DNA from: Eledone cirrhosa
Lineage: Eukaryota > Mollusca > Cephalopoda > Octopoda > Eledonidae
Assembly: GCA_964016885.1 (NCBI GenBank)
Contig: OZ024748.1
Location: 34,885,769-34,949,768, forward strand
Direction: 5' to 3'
DNA length: 64,000 nt
The translations under genes were made by a program, and so were the position numbers. The notes beneath the pieces are model-generated. The model had not been told where the DNA came from. It saw only the letters and a program-made list of their open reading frames with translations, and searched no databases. Shown here piece after piece: positions 44,781 to 53,134 of the stretch; positions within the stretch are counted from its first letter, which is position 1; each line of letters opens with the position of its first letter.

Positions 44781-46979
44781 CAGGGGTTACATGGATGGTG
44801 GACAGGAGTAACGTGGATGGTAAACAGTTGTTACATGGATGGTAGACAGGAGTAAGATGGATGGTAGATAGGAGTTATATGGATGGTAGACAGGAGTTAC
44901 ATGGATGGTGGACAGTAGTAACATGGATGGTAGACAGGAGTTACATGGCTGGTAGACAACAGTAACATGGATGGTAGACAGGAGTAACATGGATGGTAGA
45001 CAGGAGTTACATGGATGGTAGACAGGAGTAACATGGATGGTAGACAAGAGTTACATGGATGGTAGACAGGATTTACATGGATGGTGGACAGGAGTAAAAT
45101 AGATGGTGGACAGGAGTTACATGGATGGTAGACAGGAGTAACATGGATGGTAGACAGGAGTTACATGGATGGTAGACAGGATTTACATGGATGGTGGACA
45201 GGAGTAAAATAGATGGTGGACAGGAGTTACATAGATGGTTGAGAGGAGTTACATGGATGGTAGACAGGAGTAGACATGGATGATAGACAGGAGTTACATG
45301 GATGGTAGACAAGAGTAACATGGATGGTAGACAGGAGTTACATGGATCGTAGACAGGATTTACATGGATGGTAAACAGGAGTAACATGGATGGTGGACAG
45401 GAGTAAGTTGGATGGTAGACAGGAGTTACTTGTATGGTGGACAGGAGGGACAGGAGTAACATGGATGCTACACAGGAGTTACAGGGATGGTGGACAGTAG
45501 TAACATGGATGACAGCCAGGTGTTACAAGGATGGTAGAAAGTAGTAAGATGGATGGTAGACAGGAGTTACATGGATGGTAGACAGGTATTACATGGATGG
45601 TAGACAGGAGTTACATGGATGGTAGACAGGAGTTACATGGATGGTAGACAGGAGTAAGATGGATGGTAGGCAGGAGTAAGCTGGATGGTAGGCAGGAGTT
45701 ACATGGATGGTAGGCAGGAGTTACATGGATGGTAGACAGGAGTAACATGGATGTTAGACAGGAGTTACATGGATGGTAGACAGGAGTAACATGGATGGTA
45801 GACAGTAATTACATGGATGGTAGACAGGAGTTACATGGATGGTAGACAGGAGTTAGATGGATGGTAGACAGGAGTTATATGGATGGTAGCCAGGAGTTAG
45901 ATGGATGGTAGACAGGAGTTAGATGGATGGTAGACAGTAGTAAGATGGATGGTAGTCAGGGGTTAGATGGATGGTAGTCAGGGGTTAGATGGATGGTGGA
46001 CAGGGGTTAGATGGATGGTAGACAGGAGTAACGTGGATGGTAGACAGGAGTAACGTGGATGGTAGACAGGAGTTACATGGATGGTGGACAGTAGTAACAT
46101 GGATGGTAGACAGGAGTTACATGGCTGGTAGACAACAGTAACATGGATGGTAGACAGGAGTAACATGGATGGTAGACAGGAGTTAGATGGATGGTAGACA
46201 GGAGTAACATGGATGGTAGACAGGAGTTACATGGATGGTAGACAGGAGTAAAATAGATGGTGGACAGGAGTTACATAGATGGTTGACAGGAGTTACATGG
46301 ATGGTAGACAGGAGTAGACATGGATGATAGACAGGAGTTACATGGATGGTAGACAAGAGTAACATGGATGGTAGACAGGAGTTACATGGATCGTAGACAG
46401 GATTTACATGGATGGTAAACAGGAGTAACATGGATGGTGGACAGGAGTAAGTTGGATGGTAGACAGGAGTTACTTGTATGGTGGACAGGAGGGACAGGAG
46501 TAACATGGATGCTACACAGGAGTTACAGGGATGGTAGACAGGAGTTACAGGGATGGTGGACAGTAGTAACATGGATGACAGCCAGGTGTTACAAGGATGG
46601 TAGAAAGTAGTAAGATGGATGGTAGACAGGAGTTACATGGATGGTAGACAGGTATTACATGGATGGTAGACAGGAGTTACATGGATGGTAGACAGGAGTT
46701 ACATGGATGGTAGACAGGAGTAAGATGGATGGTAGACAGGAGTTACATGGATGGTAGGCAGGAGTTAGATGGATGTTAGACAGGAGTTACATGGATGGTA
46801 GACAGGAGTAACATGGATGGTAGACAGTAATTACATGGATGGTAGACAGGAGTTACATGGATGGTAGACAGGAGTTAGATGGATGGTAGACAGGAGTTAG
46901 ATGGATGGTAGACAGGAGTTAGATGGATGGTAGACAGGAGTTAGATGGATGGTAGACAGTAGTAAGATGGATGGTAGTC

Positions 46980-47366
46980 AGGGGTTAGATGGATGGTGGA
47001 CAGGGGTTAGATGGATGGTGGACAGGAGTAACGTGGATGGTAGACAGGAGTAACATGGATGGTAGACAGGAGTTACATGGATGGTGGACAGGAGTAAGTA
47101 GGATGATAGACGGTAGTTACATGGATGGTGGACAGGAGTAACATGGATGGTAGACAGGAGTAACATGGATGGTGGACAGGAGTAACGTGGATGGTAGACA
47201 GGAGTAACGTGGATGGTAGTCAGGAGTTACATGGATGGTAGTCTGGAGTTACATGGATGGTGGACAGGAGTAACATGGATGGTGGACAGGAGTAAGATGG
47301 ATGATAGACGGTAGTTATATGGATGGTAGACAGGAGTTACATAAATGGTAGACAGGAGTAACATTA
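46980..47366. repeat. Degenerating right edge of the array
   Basis: Units become irregular towards the boundary: GGATGATAGACGGTAG, GGTAGTCTGG, CATAAATGG and finally AACATTAATAGGGAATTC, after which no unit can be recognised. Higher unit divergence at an array edge is the usual pattern when homogenisation acts mainly in the interior. No target-site duplication or transposon end is visible at the junction. Confidence 0.85.
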
Positions 47367-47420
47367 ATAGGGAATTCATCATTATCACAATCACCGTTTT
47401 ACGTCCATTCTTCCATGCTA
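47367..47420 (-). repeat. Relic of a dispersed LINE-type 3' tail
   Basis: Read on the minus strand, the stretch contains AGAATGGACGTAAAACGG followed by a decayed TGATGATG-like tail. It resembles the 3' end of the RTE-like LINE at 62915-62952 (GGACGTAAAATGATGATG). It lies directly against the end of the minisatellite. The stretch at 48000-48055 (TTCCATACTGGCATGGG) looks like part of the same dispersed family; this is recalled from cephalopod sequence, so treat it as tentative. Confidence 0.45.
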
Positions 47421-47694
47421 ATAGAAACAAAAGACAGAAATGTGAATAAGTGAAGTGCAAGTGTGAGTGGGAGTGAAAGGATGAATGTGAGTGATGACAG
47501 AAGAACATCAATGAATTAGACTGGAGTAGTATGTGTATAGTGTCAGTATATAGTAGGGATATCTGAAGTGTGGAGATGAAAGGACCTGTGGGACGAAGTG
47601 GGTTAATATAGGGCCTGTAGCATAGGTGGAGGAAGGGTGAAGGACCTGCAGGGTAGGTGGAGGAAGATGAAGATAACACAGAAATGATGATGAT

Positions 47695-47696
<2 letters not shown>
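47421..47696. other. Intron 3 sequence between array and exon 3
   Basis: Purine-rich, G-rich unique-looking sequence with short internal repeats (GTGAGTGGGAGTG; GGACCTG repeated at 47583 and 47641; GGTGGAGGAAG repeated). A long minus-strand open frame crosses it and runs into the minisatellite, but it has no recognisable domain. No exon was recognised. Confidence 0.5.

Positions 47697-47736
<40 letters not shown>
47697..47736. repeat. (TA)20 microsatellite next to the exon 3 donor
   Basis: An uninterrupted TA run of 40 bases. In the sense of the carrier gene it begins about 14 nt after the exon 3 5' splice site (GTAAGTAACTCTTC, then TATATA). Confidence 0.97.
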
Positions 47737-47739
<3 letters not shown>

Positions 47740-47750
47740 GAGTTACTTAC

Positions 47751-47818
47751 AGTGTTGGAGGGAGACCACTCCATAGGGATCTGAGACCTTCTGTTCGGGC
47801 AATTTTGATGAAAGCATC
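47751..47818 (-). CDS. SLC25A40: SLC25A39/40-like carrier, coding exon 3
   Basis: Minus-strand exon of 68 nt, entered in phase 0 after TTTACAG and left in phase 2 at a strong donor, CT|GTAAGT. It encodes [14 protein letters not shown] followed by LWSGLPPT and the first two bases of a Leu codon. This aligns with the conserved matrix-loop segment after the first signature motif of SLC25A40 ([18 protein letters not shown]). It follows in frame from exon 2 across a 691-bp intron. The next residues of the family, in transmembrane helix 2, should lie in exon 4, which is not between here and base 1: the next 47.4 kb is minisatellite. The gene is therefore cut by the window edge, with roughly 113 of about 340 residues present. 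The SLC25A40 name is chosen over SLC25A39 on a few residues only. Confidence 0.9.
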
Positions 47819-48509
47819 CTGTAAATAAAGGTACAAATAATTTCTCTGGCTTTTGGTATTTAGTTAAGGGTTTCATATTTCTGGAGAAAGTTATTATAAC
47901 AGGATCAAATGTGAAGTAGTTAAAATAATATTTCTTACATTAAGTATTATTATTATATGTCAAGTCGAACTCTTGCAGGGAAAACTGACGTTAAATGAGA
48001 GGCATCATTGTCCTTGGTTCCATACTGGCATGGGTCAGATGGTTTGAGACAATATTTTACAGACTGATACCCTAACACATCCTTTTAGTTGCCTCATACA
48101 ACAGGAATGGATACAGATATTGATTAAGTAAGTCTGTATTACAACATACATCTCCACACATCTCAAACTAAGTCACCATATCTGTGAAAGCCAATGTTCT
48201 AAATTAGTTCTTGCTCATACAGAATATATGAATATAGGTAGAGGAAGGGGAAGACCAAGGAAGACATGGCTGGAGATGATATAGGAGGAAATCATAGCCA
48301 AGGGGTTGGTAAGTGGGTATGTAGTTGATAGGGCAAAGTGAAGAAACTTGTTATAGGTCCTTGCAAGGTTAACTCTCACTTTATCAAAGGAAATGACTAT
48401 AAAACGTTTATTGTTGATGCTGTTACAATACACAGGTATACAGTGTACCTTTTCTAAACTGGATACGCACTTAGCTTAATAAAAGAATGAGTGACAAATT
48501 GGAACTTAC
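47819..48509 (-). other. Intron 2 of the SLC25A40-like gene
   Basis: 691 bp bounded by GTAAGT (donor at 48509 reading leftwards) and TTTACAG (acceptor). It contains a TTCCATACTGGCATGGG dispersed-repeat relic near 48020 and a LINE tail fragment at 48225-48385, both foreign to the gene. No further exon is seen. Confidence 0.85.
48225..48385 (+). pseudogene. RTE-like LINE 3' fragment in intron 2
   Basis: Plus-strand translation gives GRGRGRPRKTWLEMI, a stop, EEIIAKGL and later VVDRAK. This is the C-terminal signature (GRGRPRKTW-E-V, then D-R-A-W) seen in the better-preserved LINE at 62760-62926. Stops interrupt it, and no RT catalytic motif is present. It is antisense to the host gene. Confidence 0.65.
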
Positions 48510-48685
48510 TATTGTTCCAGAAAAATGTCCTGGTTTGGAAAACCATGGCAGAGGTTTACCATTACTTCCATTGGTACATGTACACATGTGTTCCATGAGT
48601 CCATTACAGTAAATAAATTGCTGACCTCGACTGAGGGGTTGTCTCTGACTCTGTAACCGGATCTTTACAACATCTAGTGGTGTCA
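48510..48685 (-). CDS. SLC25A40: SLC25A39/40-like carrier, coding exon 2
   Basis: Minus-strand exon of 176 nt. The acceptor is TTTCTCACAG and the donor ATA|GTAAGT. With the single base carried from exon 1 it encodes 59 codons. These begin [14 protein letters not shown], the mitochondrial-carrier signature PX[DE]XX[KR]X[RK] at the end of transmembrane helix 1. Next comes the family-specific loop with [12 protein letters not shown], a Cys pair and [11 protein letters not shown], which corresponds to the YSNGLMDHLC, KPGNFQGT region of SLC25A40. Members of this family sit in the mitochondrial inner membrane; SLC25A39 and probably SLC25A40 are linked to glutathione import. The exon is open throughout with no frameshift, so the gene looks functional here. 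Confidence 0.93.
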
Positions 48686-48795
48686 CTGTGAGAAAGAAGG
48701 GAGTAGATGAAAAACACAAAATATCTTGATATATCGACAGGAATAAATATAGGAGTGAAGACAGGACTGAAAACAGGGTGATTTGGTAGCTTTTG

Positions 48796-48870
48796 TGTCT
48801 ATACATACACACACATGTACGTGTGTATACATATATATATATATGCGTGTATACACACATATATATATGT
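48796..48870. repeat. CA/TA/GT compound microsatellite
   Basis: Alternating ACACACATGTACGTGTG, TATATATATATATG and TATACACACATATATAT; partly self-complementary, so able to fold back. It lies about 110 bp upstream of exon 2 in gene sense. Confidence 0.85.
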
Positions 48871-49675
48871 TAGAGGTGTTGAAATACAAAAATATATTAT
48901 TAAACTGTACCTCAATATTATTATTATACTTTTATAGAAAGTTTAATGAGAGAGGGGTCGGAGTTAATAAAAAAATGAACAACACGATCTCTGCTGAGTC
49001 TAACAGAGTCTTGTAGATAAATCATGTTTTATATTTACAGGCTGTGTATTTTATTAAGTTTCTATGACACATGAGTGATATAGTTCAACATAATATCATT
49101 AATAGGTGAAACCTGTATTTGCATTATACTGGGTAAACCAAAACATGATAAGGAGATGATACACAGGAGATAAGAGAGATTACAAAAGTGAATTTACTTG
49201 TAGATGACCTCAAATAAGATATTTCACATAGTGATACACATCTTAACCTAGCTTTAACCCCTTTTGATAAGAAACTGCCTGAAATCACCCCTGCTTCTAT
49301 TATATAACTGGTTGTTTAACAATTTTGTCAGTTTCTAATGAAATACACTATTTCAATTAATGAAGAATTTTGAGGGATTTATTAAAGTTATTAATTATTT
49401 AATGACTAAGATAGTAACTTAACTTATGGTTCTTACACAAAATTATATTGTAAGATTTTAATTTAAATAGGAACCCTTTAAAATGGATGTTTTCCCATAG
49501 TCGCAGAGTTGGTTGTGGCCAGATTGGTATCAAAGGGGTTAAATGTATTTATTTTTATCTAAGAACCTACCATCATAATTTTACACAAGAACCTTTGTTA
49601 AGTTATGTTCCAAACATCAGCTTAATAATGGTTTATGATTTAGATACAAGACCAGAAATTTGTGGGACAGGGAAA

Positions 49676-49802
49676 GTTGTACTTGACTGCTACTTTATTT
49701 TATCGACCAAAGAAGGATGAAAAACAAAACTGACTTTGGTGGGATTTGGACTCACAATGTAAAGACCCAGAACAAACACTGCTCTACCGACTCACCAGCT
49801 TA
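49676..49802 (-). mobile_element. Decayed tRNA-derived SINE
   Basis: Read on the minus strand it starts with a tRNA-like head, including TCGGTAGAGCA (A box) and GAGTCCAAATCCC (B box). A core follows with CTTTGGTCGATAAAATAAAG, the diverged form of the GGGGTCGATAAAATAA block in the SINEs at 63.2-63.8 kb. No tail is clear. Confidence 0.75.
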
Positions 49803-50072
49803 ATAATGAGAAAGTTAGTTATATTATTATTAAAATCTTTATTATTTCAAACTTAGGCTGTGAGATATTTCTATTTTTTTTATACATCAATGTGCAACTT
49901 TCAGTCGTGACTATCTCGACTTTTTATTTCTCCCCCTTCAGCTACAGTAGGTCTCTTCCACCCTGTATTATCAGGACCACGAACCACTCCTCATAACTTC
50001 TATAACAAGTACTACGTGGTGCTTATCAATGAATTTTCATGGGTAAATACTAGGACCTTTCCTGTTTCTTTC

Positions 50073-50088
50073 GGGGGGGGGGGGGGGG
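50073..50088. repeat. G16 homopolymer tract
   Basis: Sixteen consecutive G on the plus strand, flanked by TTTC and CAGGTG. It can form a G-quadruplex, and its length may be unreliable in an assembly. Confidence 0.9.
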
Positions 50089-50176
50089 CAGGTGTGGTGA
50101 ACCTGTCTATAAACAGCTAGAACAAATACCGTAAAGTATTTTATCCAACAATCCACGAATTGACCACATTTTACCA

Positions 50177-50312
50177 GTAGTTTATTTTATTGATATTCCA
50201 GAAGAATAAAGTTGACACCGCCGAGATTTTAACTCAGAATGTAAAAAAGCTACAAGAAATACAACAAAGTATTTTTTTATCCGACGATCTCACGAGTCTA
50301 CCACTCCGCACT
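50177..50312 (-). mobile_element. Decayed tRNA-derived SINE
   Basis: On the minus strand the order is GTGGTAGACTCGTGAGATC (A-box region), CATTCTGAGTTAAAATCTC (B-box region), then a core ending AATATCAATAAAATAAAC, matching the other SINEs in layout. It is more diverged than the copy 400 bp to its left. Confidence 0.65.
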
Positions 50313-50602
50313 CTTACACAGTATGTAGGACTACATTGTCCAATGTGTCCTTAAGATGATGGGATATGATTAGAGGGTGCTTTGGCTGCTATTTCTAGTA
50401 ATAGAAAGGAGTTAGTGACACCATCGTTAGGTTTGATGTGTAAAGAAATCATCGGGAAAAACTGATGAGATGATTGATTTTGAATGAAACAGTTTTAGTC
50501 CCGTAGAAACCATTTCTATATTAAACTTAATGTTTACACTCTACTAATGTATTGAGTACTTTACTAATTGTAATTACCCCCGATTGAACCCGGGACTCAC
50601 AC

Positions 50603-50605
<3 letters not shown>

Positions 50606-50638
<33 letters not shown>
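50606..50638. repeat. TA microsatellite in intron 1
   Basis: About 33 bases of alternating A and T, next to the B-box-like string at 50580-50592. Confidence 0.95.
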
Positions 50639-50640
<2 letters not shown>

Positions 50641-51262
50641 TGGACAGGAAAAGTCAGATATGTTGTGCAAGTAATTTATAAGCACGTGGCTGCGATATAA
50701 GATATTATTTAACAGGATAAATGCCGAGAGGTGGATTTGTTTGTGACAAAATATAATATTAATATCAGAGTCAATGAAACGTGTCAAGTATGATGTACGT
50801 GATGAGAGTAATATTGCCAATGGCTGTTGGGATAATAGAAAGGTTAGGAAGTTATAGAAGTTTGTAGGATGATGAAAGACGACGGACAATACTAATTATA
50901 TAAACAAGTCTATATCAGTCACAGTTATGAACAAGTCTACCAACGTACCCCCAGTAATTCTGTCGACATGTCTGTCTGTGGCTTTCTTTTCTTCCTCTCA
51001 GTTATTTTGTAATATGGTATACATTATATAAATTGTATTAATATATAAATAAGTTAAGTAAGAGAGGTGGATTTGTTTGTGTCGGACTAAATATCTTGAA
51101 AGATTTAATAATCATGGTTTGTTATGGTCTGTGTTGAAACCATACCTGGGTTTAACTTAATCCAAGTTGTTTTATATAATACGTAATTTCTATTCTATAT
51201 ATATTAGTTAGATGGAAGGAAGGACTGGTGAGGAGAAAATAAAGAAAGAATCCAATATTTAC

Positions 51263-51359
51263 TTGTTATTGAAGTAACCAGGGCACCAGAGCATGATGCT
51301 GTCATTTGTTGAACAGCTGTTATTTTACTGGTCAGTCCAGCATCACTTGGTCGTTGCAT
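51263..51359 (-). CDS. SLC25A40: SLC25A39/40-like carrier, coding exon 1 (start)
   Basis: Minus-strand exon with 97 coding nt. The ATG (51359-51357) is the first in its frame after an in-frame TAA 11 codons upstream, so the start is well supported. It encodes MQRPSDAGLTSKITAVQQ followed by MTASCSGALVTSIT, then one base carried to exon 2. This matches the short N-terminus and first transmembrane helix of SLC25A40 (LQQMLASCTGAILTS), and joining to exon 2 restores the [11 protein letters not shown] signature. As is normal for mitochondrial carriers there is no cleavable presequence. The 5' UTR contains a CAA repeat (51399-51419). No promoter element can be named from sequence alone. Confidence 0.9.
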
Positions 51360-53134
51360 GATGACCCCCAATGTTAGTCCACCAGCTCCTTGTTATATTG
51401 TTGTTGTTGTTGTTGTTGGTTTGTTAGTGCTGTGGTTATATCGTAGAGTGAGGGTAACTAGAGTTCAGTTATTAAACAACAGCTTATATGTTTACATAAC
51501 AAACATACACGGAAGATATTTAAATAAAAATAATATATCTAATTACATTCCATGTTTGTGTGAGAGTATATATACATATTTATGTTTTCTTCTCGTCGGC
51601 ATGTTGTTGAAGACGTTTTTGTTTAAAAGTAAATCAACCATCAACAGACATGTGCATTAAAAAAAAAGAAGCATAAGAAGATATGGGTAATGTATATTAG
51701 TCAATTTATGTTGCAGTATCATATATATGTATTATTGTACATGTTTACGATAATATGGGGTGAATTATCACCAGATATATCGACCTAGCTTGGAAGTCAT
51801 GCAACCAACTTTAGCAGACTTCTGAAACACATGCTACACGTAACATCCACATACAACTAATTAAACAGGTTTATAGATTTATTTACATATTTATATTTAA
51901 CCCTTATTTAGAAAGCAGTATAAATATTTTTATCACTTGGGATGTCTTCTAAAATGTAAAATAAATATATATTTTAATGTTTTTAAAGAAGAGAAGGGAG
52001 TAGAAAGTTGGGAAGAAAATGCTGGTTATAAACAGAAACGAAATACGAAACCAGTTGTTTTTTCGCTGACTTTACTTGTTTCGACTTTTATTGTTGGTTT
52101 GTATTTAACCCTGGGACAGCACTGGTCCAGTCGACCATGGTAAAGAATTCCGGTCGTGACCACCCTGTTTCAAATTCACAAGCAAAGTCTTTCATGGGAA
52201 ATATGGTAACGAAAAAGTTGGTTAATATATGTGCGTGTGTGTACGTGCTAACGATGTAGTTTGATGTGAGATATAAATAGTTTTTCGTTTGTTTGTTTTT
52301 ACGAACGATGTCCCTTGATGTATTTGGTCTTCACCGAGTCATAAAACTCTCCCTTGACACTGTCAGAACTACAATGTACCAATAACTGGGCTGTTAGAAA
52401 CCTAGACCTAACCTACTCTTTGATCCCAAAAAATAGGGGCTGGAATAAGAGGGGTGGAATAAGGAGGCGTGGTTGGAAAATCGGTAATTTTTCTAGCTTG
52501 TCTCCGTTGATTTTTTTTTTTTGAAAACCAGAATTAGTTGTTTAGTTTACATATTGAGACTTCAACCCATCCTATTTATTTTATGATATATGGGATTTTT
52601 AGTAATGTACTTGTTTGTCATGTCTAAAGAAAATTAATTGTCGCAGGAATGCTACCACTTGAAATAAAATTTCGCCGGAGAAAGATTATCAAAATTTAAT
52701 AAGCGGGCGGGGTAGGGGGCATTGTTCGAGACCCGAGAATAAACTTTTGTAGAATTCGCCAATCTGAAAAGTCAATAGGAGGCGTCCAGCACGATTGAAT
52801 GTTGAAGAAAGATGTGTTGGATGGGGAGACCCACACACCACAAGGGCCTCTGGAGTTTCCCTTTAATAACTTTTAATGCGAGCCAAAACTGCCAGCATTG
52901 TCGTGGGTGATAGGGAGGCTAAGACACTGGAACAGCCAAGCACCATCGCAAGGTTCACCAGAAACCTCGTTAAGTGGAGTATTGTTTGATCAACCAGACA
53001 TCCAGAGAATCAACGTCTACGTGGATGAGTATTCCACAGACACGTGACACGCAACTTAATTCTCGGATAGAATAATCATGACACATGTGATAAAAATGGA
53101 TTTAATGAATAATAAATACAATCTATCTTATAGT
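51360..53134. other. Region upstream of the SLC25A40-like gene
   Basis: AT-rich sequence that should hold the 5' UTR and promoter. Visible features are a (GTT)7 tract at 51399-51419, an A run at 51659-51667, T13 at about 52511, and a small G-rich island at 52700-52725. A plus-strand frame starting at 51358 overlaps exon 1 antisense and has no domain. No coding exon or named repeat was recognised. Confidence 0.5.

Larger units (their letters stand above)
2691..46700. repeat. B-type higher-order module, 14 copies
   Basis: A second diagnostic series: GTAAACAGTTGTTAC, GGTAGATAGGAGTTATATGG, GGAGTAAAATAGATGG, GGAGTAGACATGGATGATAG, GGATCGTAGACAGG, GGATGCTACACAGG and GGATGACAGCCAGGTG followed by TTACAAGG. 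The GACAGCCAGG marker is at about 3441, 4476, 7618, 12043, 13329, 17067, 18376, 24347, 25809, 28995, 30479, 34841, 45510 and 46576. B blocks alternate with A blocks. Some units are found at the edges of both families, so block boundaries are approximate. Confidence 0.88.
1..47366. repeat. Giant 22-bp minisatellite array
   Basis: Continuous head-to-tail copies of a 22-bp unit whose first 14 bases are GGATGGTAGACAGG and last 8 are AGTTACAT. At 47.4 kb this is about 2,150 units; the array is in progress at base 1, so its left end is not seen. The plus strand is strongly skewed (8 G, 2 C, 7 A, 5 T per consensus unit) and the consensus unit has no CpG. Most variation falls at a few positions: AGTTAC, AGTAAC, AGTTAG or AGTAAG at the end of the unit, and GGTAGACA, GGTGGACA, GGTAGGCA or GGTAAACA near its start. 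Rare indel units (GGTAGCAGG, GGGTGTAGACAGG) shift the register. No other sequence interrupts the array. By its position to the left of exon 3 of the SLC25A40-like gene it is probably intronic (inference). Confidence 0.98.
48686..51262 (-). other. Intron 1 of the SLC25A40-like gene
   Basis: 2,577 bp, donor A|GTAAAT, acceptor TTTCTCACAG. It is AT-rich and holds at least two decayed SINEs, a CA/TA patch at 48796-48870, a TA run and a G16 tract. A tRNA B-box-like string (GGGTTCAATC, minus strand, 50580-50592) may be another SINE remnant. Open frames within it have no recognisable domains and are not called as genes. Confidence 0.8.

Noticed and set aside
1..47366. CRISPR-like array (short repeats at regular spacing)
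   Set aside because: Units are contiguous with no unique spacers, the context is a eukaryotic intron, and there are no cas genes.
1..47366. Dozens of 60-227 codon open frames as genuine repeat-protein genes
   Set aside because: They arise on both strands and in all frames from a 22-bp unit with variable stop-forming bases, begin and end arbitrarily within the array, and have no promoter or exon context.
1..47366. Telomeric or centromeric satellite
   Set aside because: The unit is not the TTAGGG-type telomere repeat, and the array sits beside intact exons of a housekeeping-type gene; nothing in the sequence points to centromere function.
1..47366. Transcription-factor sites (bZIP-like TTACATGG, ACGTGG variants)
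   Set aside because: Matches are short and partial; with about 2,150 copies of one unit any resemblance to a motif carries no statistical weight.
47227..47679. 150-codon minus-strand frame running from unique sequence into the array
   Set aside because: Low-complexity composition, no domain, crosses the array boundary, and lies in the intron of the gene on the same strand.
48215..48433. 72-codon minus-strand frame in intron 2
   Set aside because: It is the antisense shadow of a LINE tail fragment read on the plus strand (GRGRPRKTW).
50574..50601. tRNA gene suggested by GGGTTCAATC on the minus strand
   Set aside because: Only a B-box-like string is present; no A box at proper distance and no cloverleaf, so a SINE remnant is more likely.
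50527..50889. 120-codon minus-strand frame in intron 1
   Set aside because: Runs through a TA microsatellite and a B-box-like repeat remnant; no homology or splice signals recognised.
51358..51660. 100-codon plus-strand frame overlapping exon 1
   Set aside because: Antisense to a well-supported exon, contains a GTT-repeat Val run, and has no recognisable domain.
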